Shown here: positions 26,898 through 34,014 of the stretch, piece by piece
Layout of the letters: each line of letters opens with the position of its first letter
Numbering within the stretch: position 1 is the stretch's first letter
Assembly (NCBI RefSeq): GCF_039543665.1
Contig: NZ_BAABKE010000002.1
Location: forward strand, 186,001-250,000
Length of the DNA stretch: 64,000 nt
Direction: 5' to 3'
Origin: Wohlfahrtiimonas larvae
GTDB lineage: Bacteria; Pseudomonadota; Gammaproteobacteria; Cardiobacteriales; Wohlfahrtiimonadaceae
Program-made: the position numbers and the translations under genes
The notes under the pieces: model-generated
Databases searched by the model: none
The model's input: the letters and a program-made list of their open reading frames with translations, nothing else
What the model was told of the DNA's origin: nothing

Positions 26898-27782
26898 ATG
26901 AGACACAATCATAATTCAGACGATTTTCAATCAGATTTCATCAAATATCCACGCACAAAACATTTAGAAAGCTCGCGCCTGCAAAATGGTGACACTGATC
27001 ATGATCAAATGGCTTATCGAAGCTTGATCGGTCAATGGATCATTGTGGAAGAGAAGCTCGATGGTGGCAATGCTGCCATTAGTTTTTCCAAGCAAGGGGA
27101 ATTGCGCTTGCAATCCCGAGGGCATTATCTAACAGGTGGTGGACGAGAGCGCCAGTTTAATCTATTTAAGCAATGGGCAGTTGCGCACGAGTTGTGGTTA
27201 TTGGATCGATTGGAAGATCGTTATATTTTATTTGGGGAATGGTTACATAAAAAGCACTCAATGTTTTATGACCATTTACCTCATTATTTCTGTGAGTTCG
27301 ATATTTGGGATCGTAAGCAACAATGCTTTTTATCCACTTATGAACGCGCACTATTATTAAAAGATGGCCCAGTTTTATCTGTGCCTGTGTTATATGCTGG
27401 CTTTGCACCAAAATCTTTAAAGGATTTATTGGAAAATGTGACGCAATCCTTAGCAAAGACAGCAGAATGCCAAACTGTGTTTGAAAGCATTGTGAAAAGG
27501 GAAGGCTTTGACCTTGCTCGCTCACAATCGCAATGTGATCCATCTTTGTTGATGGAAGGTTTATATCTCAAAGTGGAAACGGCAAAAGAAACGATTGATC
27601 GCATTAAATGGGTTCGTCATGACTTTGTGCAAGCGATCATAGATTCCAAGCAACATCATGCTTTGCAGGATTTTATCCCGAATCAATTGCGTAGCAATGT
27701 AGATATTTTTGCGCCACAAATTACAGAGTTTTGGCAACACCATATTTCTATGGAGGAGCTTTTATGTCCTTGCTCACAGTAA
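26898..27782 (+). CDS. ATP-dependent RNA ligase (Rnl2-like nucleotidyltransferase)
   Basis: Predicted to seal 3'-OH and 5'-phosphate RNA ends through an enzyme-AMP intermediate. Of its 294 residues the nucleotidyltransferase motifs appear in order: motif I EEKLDGGN with the adenylated Lys at 53, motif Ia LRLQSRG (about 69-75), motif III LFGEWLHKKHS (111-121), motif IIIa FCEFDIWDR (131-139), motif IV MEGLYLKVE (219-227) and motif V RIKWVRHDF (235-243). The GEWL and KWVR forms fit the Rnl2-type/RNA ligase group rather than DNA ligases, and no OB domain is obvious at the C-terminus. GGAG precedes the ATG. The last 19 bases overlap the next gene, an end-healing HD-Pnk, so the pair forms an RNA repair unit. 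The in vivo RNA target is unknown. Confidence 0.88.
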   Translation: MRHNHNSDDFQSDFIKYPRTKHLESSRLQNGDTDHDQMAYRSLIGQWIIVEEKLDGGNAAISFSKQGELRLQSRGHYLTGGGRERQFNLFKQWAVAHELWLLDRLEDRYILFGEWLHKKHSMFYDHLPHYFCEFDIWDRKQQCFLSTYERALLLKDGPVLSVPVLYAGFAPKSLKDLLENVTQSLAKTAECQTVFESIVKREGFDLARSQSQCDPSLLMEGLYLKVETAKETIDRIKWVRHDFVQAIIDSKQHHALQDFIPNQLRSNVDIFAPQITEFWQHHISMEELLCPCSQ

Positions 27783-28924
27783 AAGGCAGTTATAAAAATC
27801 TGTATCAATTGGTAAGAACTGCGATTGATACAGCATTTAATTTGGATGATTTTGCAGAAATCATTCCTGATTTATATGCGCTGAAAGATTGCCCGCAAGA
27901 TCCTTATTTTCATGGCGAAGGCAATGTTTGGATTCATACAGAATTAGTGGTGAAAGCTTTATTGCATGATGCAAATTTTCAAAAGGAATCGGAAGAAGCA
28001 CAGTTCATCTTATTCATGGCGGCACTTTTACATGACATTGCAAAACCAGATACAACGGTGATTGATCCTGATTCTGGGCGCATTCGCCAACCGGGGCATT
28101 CTAAACGTGGCATGTTGGATGCTCGGATTATTTTGTGGCGCTTGCAAGTGCCATTTGTAATCCGAGAGGCGATTTGCAATCTTATTGAAGTGCATCAATT
28201 GCCATTTTGGTTGTTGAGTGATGATCAACGAGAAGATCCTATTTTTGTGATCAATCGCTTATCTTGGGATGTTTCCTTGTGGCATTTGTATCTATTGGCA
28301 AAAGCGGATATGCATGGCAGGGATTATGAGCATAAAGCACAAATGTTGGATGAAATAGAGCTGTTTCGCCTATTTTGTGAAGAGCATGATGTATTACATC
28401 AACCAAAGCAATTTGTGGATAATCATACGCGTGTACATTATTTCCGTGGAGCGAATGTTCAGCCTGATTTTCCATTGTTTAACGAAGGCGGTAGCGAAGT
28501 CATTTTAATGGCAGGCTTGCCTGCGAGTGGGAAAAATCATTGGGTGGAAAAGCATTGCAAAGGTTTACCTGTGGCTTCGTATGATGATGCGCGTGCACAT
28601 TTGAAACTGCGCCATGGTGAAAATGAAGGCATGGTGACGCATTATGTGCAAGATCAAGTGAAAGCCTGGCTTCGTAAAAAAGAACCATTTGTATGGAATG
28701 CCACGCATTTATCGAAAGAGATGCGAGAGAAAGCCTTAAATTTGCTCTATTCTTATAATGCGAGCGTTAAAATTGTCTATTTAGAAGCGGATGAAAAAAC
28801 GATTCTTTCACGGAATCAAAAGCGCGACAGCACATTGAGCAATGATCGCTTATTGAAGATGCTGTTTAAATGGTCAGTACCAAAACGAATCGAGGCGAAT
28901 GAAGTGATTTATTGGGAAAATTAA
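27764..28924 (+). CDS. HD-Pnk: HD phosphoesterase fused to polynucleotide 5'-kinase
   Basis: Predicted bifunctional end-healing enzyme: the HD domain removes 2',3'-cyclic or 2'/3' phosphates and the kinase adds a 5' phosphate, making ends fit for the adjacent ligase. From ATG 27764, with GGAGGAG upstream, there are 386 residues. HD motifs are His58 (NVWIHTE), His90-Asp91 (LLHDIAK), His112, His144 and Asp182 (KADMHGRD). The kinase half has P-loop GLPASGKN (251-258), the DDAR catalytic/phosphate-contact motif (274-277), WNATHL (311-316) and lid residues around 350-355 (SRNQKRD). The P-loop has Asn after the Lys where Ser/Thr is common. The same architecture was characterised in Runella slithyformis HD-Pnk by Shuman and colleagues. 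Its start lies inside the ligase gene, so translation is coupled. Confidence 0.88.
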   Translation: MSLLTVKGSYKNLYQLVRTAIDTAFNLDDFAEIIPDLYALKDCPQDPYFHGEGNVWIHTELVVKALLHDANFQKESEEAQFILFMAALLHDIAKPDTTVIDPDSGRIRQPGHSKRGMLDARIILWRLQVPFVIREAICNLIEVHQLPFWLLSDDQREDPIFVINRLSWDVSLWHLYLLAKADMHGRDYEHKAQMLDEIELFRLFCEEHDVLHQPKQFVDNHTRVHYFRGANVQPDFPLFNEGGSEVILMAGLPASGKNHWVEKHCKGLPVASYDDARAHLKLRHGENEGMVTHYVQDQVKAWLRKKEPFVWNATHLSKEMREKALNLLYSYNASVKIVYLEADEKTILSRNQKRDSTLSNDRLLKMLFKWSVPKRIEANEVIYWEN

Positions 28925-29004
28925 TTGAAAATACACTTTAATATTAATCGGCGTATAATAGCCCGCCATTAATTTAATCAGAAACATAAGGTTTATATTT
29001 TAAA

Positions 29005-29712
29005 ATGGATATTCAGCATCTGGAATCGGTCGAAGCAATTTATGGCGTGCAATTGCCAGAAGTGTATTTGAGATTATGCCAAGATGGTTTATTGGAAACA
29101 GGCAAATATGGTTCCATGTGGTACGGCACATATTATGCAGAGCGTTTAAAACATCCAACATTGTTATTTTTGAGCAATGAATTTGAATTGATCGAGGATA
29201 ACGGCATTGCAGAAGTGGCTGAATGGGTGAATGATGATTTTTCCCCTGAAGAATTCACATGCATTCCTTTTGCGATGAGCGGCGCCGGTGATTACTATTG
29301 TATGGCTTATCCAAAAGAAGATAGTGATGGTGTTGATCCTGTTGTGATTTATCTCCCACATGATTACAATGAATATACGTATTTAGCGAAAAATTTTGTG
29401 GATTTTATTTTTAGACATTTTCTAGAAGCCTTAACAGATTTAAGTTTCTTTGATTTAGAAGGTGAAAAGTTCTCCATTAAAGAATCTTTGCATCAATCAC
29501 TATTAGCGCATCAGCCTTATTTGTCAGAAGAGCAATTTGAAAAACTTAAAGAAACCTTAACACGTGAAATTCAAACATTTGAAGATATTCATGTGTTACC
29601 AAAGCATACGATTGTTAATGAATATGTAGGTTATCTCAGCAAAGAAGAATTTAAAACCATCATTGAATCGATGATTCCATTTGAGTTTTTGGATCAAGAA
29701 GTTAGTTTTTAA
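29005..29712 (+). CDS. SMI1/KNR4 (SUKH) family protein
   Basis: SUKH proteins commonly serve as immunity proteins against polymorphic or contact-dependent toxins, although many are of unknown role. The N-terminal 140 residues fit the fold: an early helix and PEVYLRLCQDG, then FLSNEFELIEDN, FTCIPFAMSGAGDYYCMAYP, VVIYLPHDYNEYTYLAKNFVDFI. The C-terminal 95 residues are an extra helical region (LTDLSFFDLEGEKFSIKE onward). Overall 235 residues, very acidic. A TATAAT lies at 28954-28959 with a poor -35, so it may have its own promoter 80 bases after HD-Pnk. No toxin gene is adjacent. The last 11 bases overlap the end of the TetR gene on the other strand. Confidence 0.75.
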   Translation: MDIQHLESVEAIYGVQLPEVYLRLCQDGLLETGKYGSMWYGTYYAERLKHPTLLFLSNEFELIEDNGIAEVAEWVNDDFSPEEFTCIPFAMSGAGDYYCMAYPKEDSDGVDPVVIYLPHDYNEYTYLAKNFVDFIFRHFLEALTDLSFFDLEGEKFSIKESLHQSLLAHQPYLSEEQFEKLKETLTREIQTFEDIHVLPKHTIVNEYVGYLSKEEFKTIIESMIPFEFLDQEVSF

Positions 29713-30298
29713 CTTTTAAACCATTCATTAAAGTTGTCCAACAATTAATCGCCTCAGGCAAACGTGCTTGGGGCTTTTCATCATTGGCGATCCAAAAAGC
29801 AGCTTCCGTTAACGCACCATTAATGAATACAGCGAGTGCATTGGCGTTAGTTTTTTGAATGTAACCTTCCATCATCCCTTTACATAATAATTGCTCGACA
29901 GATTCAATACATTGCATTTGTATATGGGTTAATTCACTGCCCAAAACAGATTTAGCATCAATTAATAATATTTGCTGGATTTCATGGTCGAGCACCATTT
30001 CTAAATAAGCTTTGCCACGATTATATAAACCGAGCCATGGATTTTCAGCTTCATCAGAAATTTGTAACAATTCCACATCAATTTCAGCATCGATCTGTTT
30101 TACAACTTCTGCAAATAAGCCTTTTTTACTCCCAAAATGATGATACAAAGCACCACGGGTTAAACCGACAGAAGCAGTAAATTCATCCATGGAAGTATTG
30201 GCATAGCCTTGCTCTGAAAATGCAATTCGTGCCGCAGATAGCAATTTTAGCTGTGTTTCTTCCATCATCTGTGTGCGCTTATTGGTGGCTTTTTTCAT
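29702..30298 (-). CDS. TetR-family transcriptional regulator
   Basis: Repressor of 198 residues. The N-terminal helix-turn-helix is YANTSMDEFTASVGLTRGALYHHFGSKKGLFAEV (residues about 33-66), the classical TetR form; the C-terminal helical domain presumably binds a ligand. The start at 30298 (MKKATNKR) is preferred over the upstream reading to 30373, which would cross the operator. It is divergent from an MFS transporter with a perfect inverted repeat between them, the usual arrangement of a TetR repressor and the pump it controls. The ligand cannot be predicted. Confidence 0.92.
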   Translation of the reverse strand: MKKATNKRTQMMEETQLKLLSAARIAFSEQGYANTSMDEFTASVGLTRGALYHHFGSKKGLFAEVVKQIDAEIDVELLQISDEAENPWLGLYNRGKAYLEMVLDHEIQQILLIDAKSVLGSELTHIQMQCIESVEQLLCKGMMEGYIQKTNANALAVFINGALTEAAFWIANDEKPQARLPEAINCWTTLMNGLKVKN

Positions 30299-30336
30299 TC
30301 CTGATCCATCTAAAAAAATTAATAACATTGTAATTG

Positions 30337-30388
30337 ACATACATCGCGTATGCAAATACAATTCGCAAATCACATACGCGATGTATGT
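30337..30388. promoter_or_regulatory. Inverted-repeat operator between tetR-type gene and MFS gene
   Basis: ACATACATCGCGTATG (30337-30352) recurs as its exact reverse complement at 30373-30388, 20 bases apart. Each 16-base arm is itself nearly palindromic (CATAC...GTATG), so this reads as two operator copies, one facing each gene. Position between divergent TetR and MFS genes makes TetR binding the simplest explanation. Confidence 0.8.
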
Positions 30389-30415
30389 GAGTAAAACATT
30401 ATTGAGGATTCGCTT

Positions 30416-31591
30416 ATGGCTTCGTACGCCACTTTATTGAGAACCCCGGGCGCCAAGGGGTTTGTATTGGCAGGATTATTGGCAAGATTGCCTGTTTCGA
30501 TGACAGCGATTGGCATCATTACAATGCTTTCTGAAATGAATGCGAGCTACACATTAGCAGGTGGTGTTGCAGCAGTATTCACATTGAGCTGCGCCATTAT
30601 TGCGCCACGTATTTCACGTTTAGTGGATCGCTATGGGCAGAGCAAGGTTTTACCTTATGCAGCAATCATTGCATTATTGAGCATATTGAGTTTACTCGCG
30701 GTAGCACATTGGCAATTGCCATCATGGTTATTGTTTGTTTTTGCCGTATTGGGCGGATTTACACCAAATATGTCTGCAATGGTGCGCGCACGTTGGACGG
30801 AAATTTATCGTGGCAAACCTGAATTACAAACGGCTTATGCATTAGAAAGTGTATTGGATGAATTGTGTTTCATAGTTGGTCCACCATTATCAGTGGGATT
30901 ATGTGTGGGATTGTTTCCGCAAGCAGGTCCATTATTAGCTATGTTATTTTTAGCTTTGGGTGTAACAGCATTTGTAGTACAGAAAAAAACTGAGCCTGCA
31001 GTGAATGATGTAGAAGTTTATAATGCTTCAGTGTTCCGTTTAACGATGGTGAAAGCACTAACATTATTGATGATTTTTTTGGGCATTATTGTAGGTACAA
31101 TTGATGTGGCAAGCGTTGCATTTGCTAAGGCACAAGAAATGCCAGCAACAGCCAGCTTAGTTCTATCATTTTATGCCGTGAGTTCATGTGCTGCGGGTTT
31201 AATTTTTGGCATGATGCAATTTAAAATATCTCTCGCTAAGTGCTTAATGATGGCTTCCATTGCAACAATGTTATCGAGCATTCCTTTATTGATTGTATGG
31301 AACATTACATCATTATCCATCACTGTATTTGTGGCAGGTTTTTTCTTCTCACCAACCATGATCACAGCAATGAGTTTAATAGAAGAAAATGTACCAGATG
31401 AACAATTAACCGAAGGTTTAACTTGGTTATTATCAGGTTTAGGTATTGGTGTTGCGCTAGGTGCTGCAATGGCGGGCTTTGTGATTGATCTTTATAGTGT
31501 GAGCGCAGGCTTTGCAGTTGCTTTATTGTCTAGTATATCTGTCCTATGTACGGCGGTTTATATTTGTAGATTTCAAAACCGCCATATATAG
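30416..31591 (+). CDS. MFS transporter (probable efflux, under TetR control)
   Basis: Major facilitator of 391 residues with about 12 membrane helices. RLVDRYGQSK resembles the helix 2-3 loop signature (G/RxxxDRxGrk). The helix 5 region YRGKPELQTAYALESVLDELCFIVGPPLSVGL is of the antiporter-type, with the GP motif. The start ATG has GAGGA seven bases upstream. Divergence from a TetR gene with a shared operator suggests inducible export of a toxic or metabolic compound. Substrate unknown. It ends four bases from the pilin gene on the opposite strand, with no hairpin between them. Confidence 0.88.
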   Translation: MASYATLLRTPGAKGFVLAGLLARLPVSMTAIGIITMLSEMNASYTLAGGVAAVFTLSCAIIAPRISRLVDRYGQSKVLPYAAIIALLSILSLLAVAHWQLPSWLLFVFAVLGGFTPNMSAMVRARWTEIYRGKPELQTAYALESVLDELCFIVGPPLSVGLCVGLFPQAGPLLAMLFLALGVTAFVVQKKTEPAVNDVEVYNASVFRLTMVKALTLLMIFLGIIVGTIDVASVAFAKAQEMPATASLVLSFYAVSSCAAGLIFGMMQFKISLAKCLMMASIATMLSSIPLLIVWNITSLSITVFVAGFFFSPTMITAMSLIEENVPDEQLTEGLTWLLSGLGIGVALGAAMAGFVIDLYSVSAGFAVALLSSISVLCTAVYICRFQNRHI

Positions 31592-31595
31592 ATAA

Positions 31596-32147
31596 CTATT
31601 TTGCACGGCATTCGGCAGGTAAATATTTATCACGAATGCTGTTTGTGCCCCACACAGTTGTTGCTATGGTTGGATATTGTCGTACCGCCTCAGCACCACA
31701 TATCCATGTAATTGATCCATCACCCATAATTGGCATAATTGGAACTTCTGCGGGCATTCTAGCATTTGGTTTTTCTTGTATATCTTCCGTTACATACAGG
31801 TATAATACGCCACCATATTTATCTGCTAAGGTTAGATCACCTCGAATGTTCTTATAGATTTGAACAAATGTTTTCGGAGAGGTTTCATAAACACCTGCTT
31901 GAATTCCTGAAGAATGTTGATAATTAACATCTACAACAGGGCCTAACTCACGAAAATTATTTGGCATACGTCCATGATTATTATAGAAATCAATTAATGC
32001 TGATTTAAGAGGGCCAAGATTCGCAAAACCTTCAGTGACATACGTTCTTTTAACATAGTCACTATAAAAGGGCATCGCCATCATAGTTAATATGCCAACA
32101 ATAGCTACAACAATCATCAGTTCTATTAATGTAAATCCTTTTTTCAC
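31596..32147 (-). CDS. Type IV pilin-like protein (PilA/PilE family)
   Basis: Major-pilin-like protein of 183 residues. The prepilin leader is MKKG, cleaved before FTLIELMIVVAIVGILTMMAMP, with Phe1 and Glu5 of the mature protein in place. After the long N-terminal helix a globular domain follows, ending in a Cys pair (ICGAEAV ... PAECRAK), the likely disulfide loop of type IVa pilins. No other pilus gene is near, so it could be the major pilin, as pilA often stands alone, or a pilin used for uptake or as a pseudopilin. The 282 bases upstream are very AT-rich. Confidence 0.9.
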   Translation of the reverse strand: MKKGFTLIELMIVVAIVGILTMMAMPFYSDYVKRTYVTEGFANLGPLKSALIDFYNNHGRMPNNFRELGPVVDVNYQHSSGIQAGVYETSPKTFVQIYKNIRGDLTLADKYGGVLYLYVTEDIQEKPNARMPAEVPIMPIMGDGSITWICGAEAVRQYPTIATTVWGTNSIRDKYLPAECRAK

Positions 32148-32429
32148 TATCTGCCCTTAATTTTTAATTGATATTTATGTTATCTATTTAAGTATAGATA
32201 TATTTTAACATTACCAATTATTTTTTCTTATGATTTAAGTTAATGTTTATGGAATTGCTAAATTCAATATTAAGAGTGAGATCAATGTATATAGTGATCG
32301 TAATCAGATAAGTTATGGTATTGAAATCATTGTGGAGAAATTTTTTATATTTTTTAAAAAATTGTTTATGCAGTTAGCCAGCCAACGATTATAATTATTT
32401 TATTTTAAAACTATAGGCAATTTATAATA
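32148..32429. other. AT-rich intergenic region between pilin and antiporter
   Basis: Divergent promoters of the pilin gene and the antiporter must lie here. TGGAATTGCTAA (about 32249-32260, plus strand) resembles a partial sigma-54 site but lacks the GG/GC core. I see no coding potential and no clear hairpin. Confidence 0.4.
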
Positions 32430-33950
32430 ATGGGCAGTTTCTATTTTTTACAGATTTTTACAGTGGTTTTTCTGCTGTCTATCGCAACTACGCTATTCAA
32501 TAAAAGAATACTTGGGTTGCCTGCGGCGATTGGTGTTCCAATTGTTTCAGCAATTTTTGTATTTTTATTGCAATGGACTGTAAGTTTATTTGGGAATAAT
32601 AATTATATTCAAATCAATATTGTAGAGATTGAAGCAGCGGTTCGTAGCATTGATTTCTATGACTTTTTAATCAATGGTGTGATCTGTTTTATTTTGACAT
32701 CATCAGCGCTGAAGTTTCGTTTATCAGATTTAAGAACATACTTTAAGCCAATCGCAATTTTAGCAAGTATTGCTTTGATCTTATGTGCTTTTTTCTTCGG
32801 AGCAGCATTATATGGTTATCAAATATTGGTAGGTACACCAGTGAGCTTTTTAATTTTATTATTATTAGGTTCAGCGCTTGGTGCAACAGATCCGATTGGT
32901 ATTAAAGGTGTTTTAAGTTCTGTTAAAGCGCCTCGTCATTTAATGATTAAGCTAGAAGGTGAGTCATTATTCAATGATGCAGTGTGTATTGCATTATTTA
33001 TGAGTATTTTAGCGATTGTCAAAGGTGGGGATTTTACTATTGAGGGATTCTTTGCAGATTTAGCTTATGAAATTGTGGTTGCCATCATCATTGGTGTTGC
33101 TTTTGGGCTATTTGTATTGCGTTTATTAAAAGGCAAACATGAAATGGAATCATTGATTTTATCGACAGCATTTCTCGCAACAGGTTCTTATTTAGTAGCA
33201 TTGTATGCACATGCATCAGGCCCGATCGCTTGTGTGGTTGGCGGTTTAATCGTGGGTAATCGTTGGCAGGATATTTTAGATGAGCAAGAAGTCAATGAGG
33301 TTAACCATTTTTGGCATACTGTTGAAGGGATTATTAACTCATTTTTATTCACATTGATCGGTATGGAATTATTTATCATTGATTTTAATACAGATCTATT
33401 ATTTGGCGGTATAGTTGCATTTATTATTCTGCATTTATCACGTTTTGCAGGCAACTTTTTAGCATTTGTGCCTTTCAGATCGGTGAGAAGAAAAAGTTAT
33501 CATGGTAGTTTAGCTATTCTGTCTTGGGGTGGTGTTCGCGGTGGTATTTCATTAGCATTGATTTTGGCTGTGGCAAATATCCCACAATTATCTGAATATA
33601 GTAGTATTTTGATTGGCTATACATTCACATGTGTATTGTTATCGGGTGTTGTTTGTGGTTTAGGTCTACCAGGTGTCATGAATGCTTATTACCATAATCC
33701 TAATGAACCAAAGACAGGTTTTGCAGGTTGGTATCAAAGAATGTGCCATAAAATGAACTATAGTGGCATGAAATATGTTGTTACTGAAGATAACAATGGG
33801 CAAGAAGTGATTTCTATCTATAATCCTGAGTGTTTAGTGGATGAGTCAAAATTAGAAGAAGCCGAAGAAGAAAATCCAGAGTTAGCTGAAGAGATTCAAG
33901 CAGAATTGGATTCTAAAGTAAAACAATTAGAAAACTCAGAGAATTTCTAA
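32430..33950 (+). CDS. CPA1-type sodium/proton antiporter (NhaP-like)
   Basis: Predicted inner-membrane monovalent cation/proton antiporter for pH and salt balance, 506 residues. About 12 helices span the first 420 residues, with the CPA1 signature pieces GATDPIGIKGVL, GESLFNDAVCIALF (the ND pair of the ion site) and SWGGVRGGISLALILA. The C-terminal 80 residues are cytoplasmic and very acidic (KLEEAEEENPELAEEIQAEL). The single gene is bounded by a bidirectional terminator. Whether it moves Na+, K+ or both is not readable. Confidence 0.92.
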   Translation: MGSFYFLQIFTVVFLLSIATTLFNKRILGLPAAIGVPIVSAIFVFLLQWTVSLFGNNNYIQINIVEIEAAVRSIDFYDFLINGVICFILTSSALKFRLSDLRTYFKPIAILASIALILCAFFFGAALYGYQILVGTPVSFLILLLLGSALGATDPIGIKGVLSSVKAPRHLMIKLEGESLFNDAVCIALFMSILAIVKGGDFTIEGFFADLAYEIVVAIIIGVAFGLFVLRLLKGKHEMESLILSTAFLATGSYLVALYAHASGPIACVVGGLIVGNRWQDILDEQEVNEVNHFWHTVEGIINSFLFTLIGMELFIIDFNTDLLFGGIVAFIILHLSRFAGNFLAFVPFRSVRRKSYHGSLAILSWGGVRGGISLALILAVANIPQLSEYSSILIGYTFTCVLLSGVVCGLGLPGVMNAYYHNPNEPKTGFAGWYQRMCHKMNYSGMKYVVTEDNNGQEVISIYNPECLVDESKLEEAEEENPELAEEIQAELDSKVKQLENSENF

Positions 33951-33973
33951 ACGATTACTATACAGTTAGATTG

Positions 33974-34008
33974 AAAAACCTCAAAAGCATAAAGCTTTTG
34001 AGGTTTTT
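33974..34008. terminator. Bidirectional terminator between antiporter and TonB receptor
   Basis: Perfect stem CCTCAAAAGC/GCTTTTGAGG (33979-33988 with 33994-34003), T5 on the plus side and A5 before it on the minus side. Confidence 0.92.
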
Positions 34009-34014
34009 ATATTG

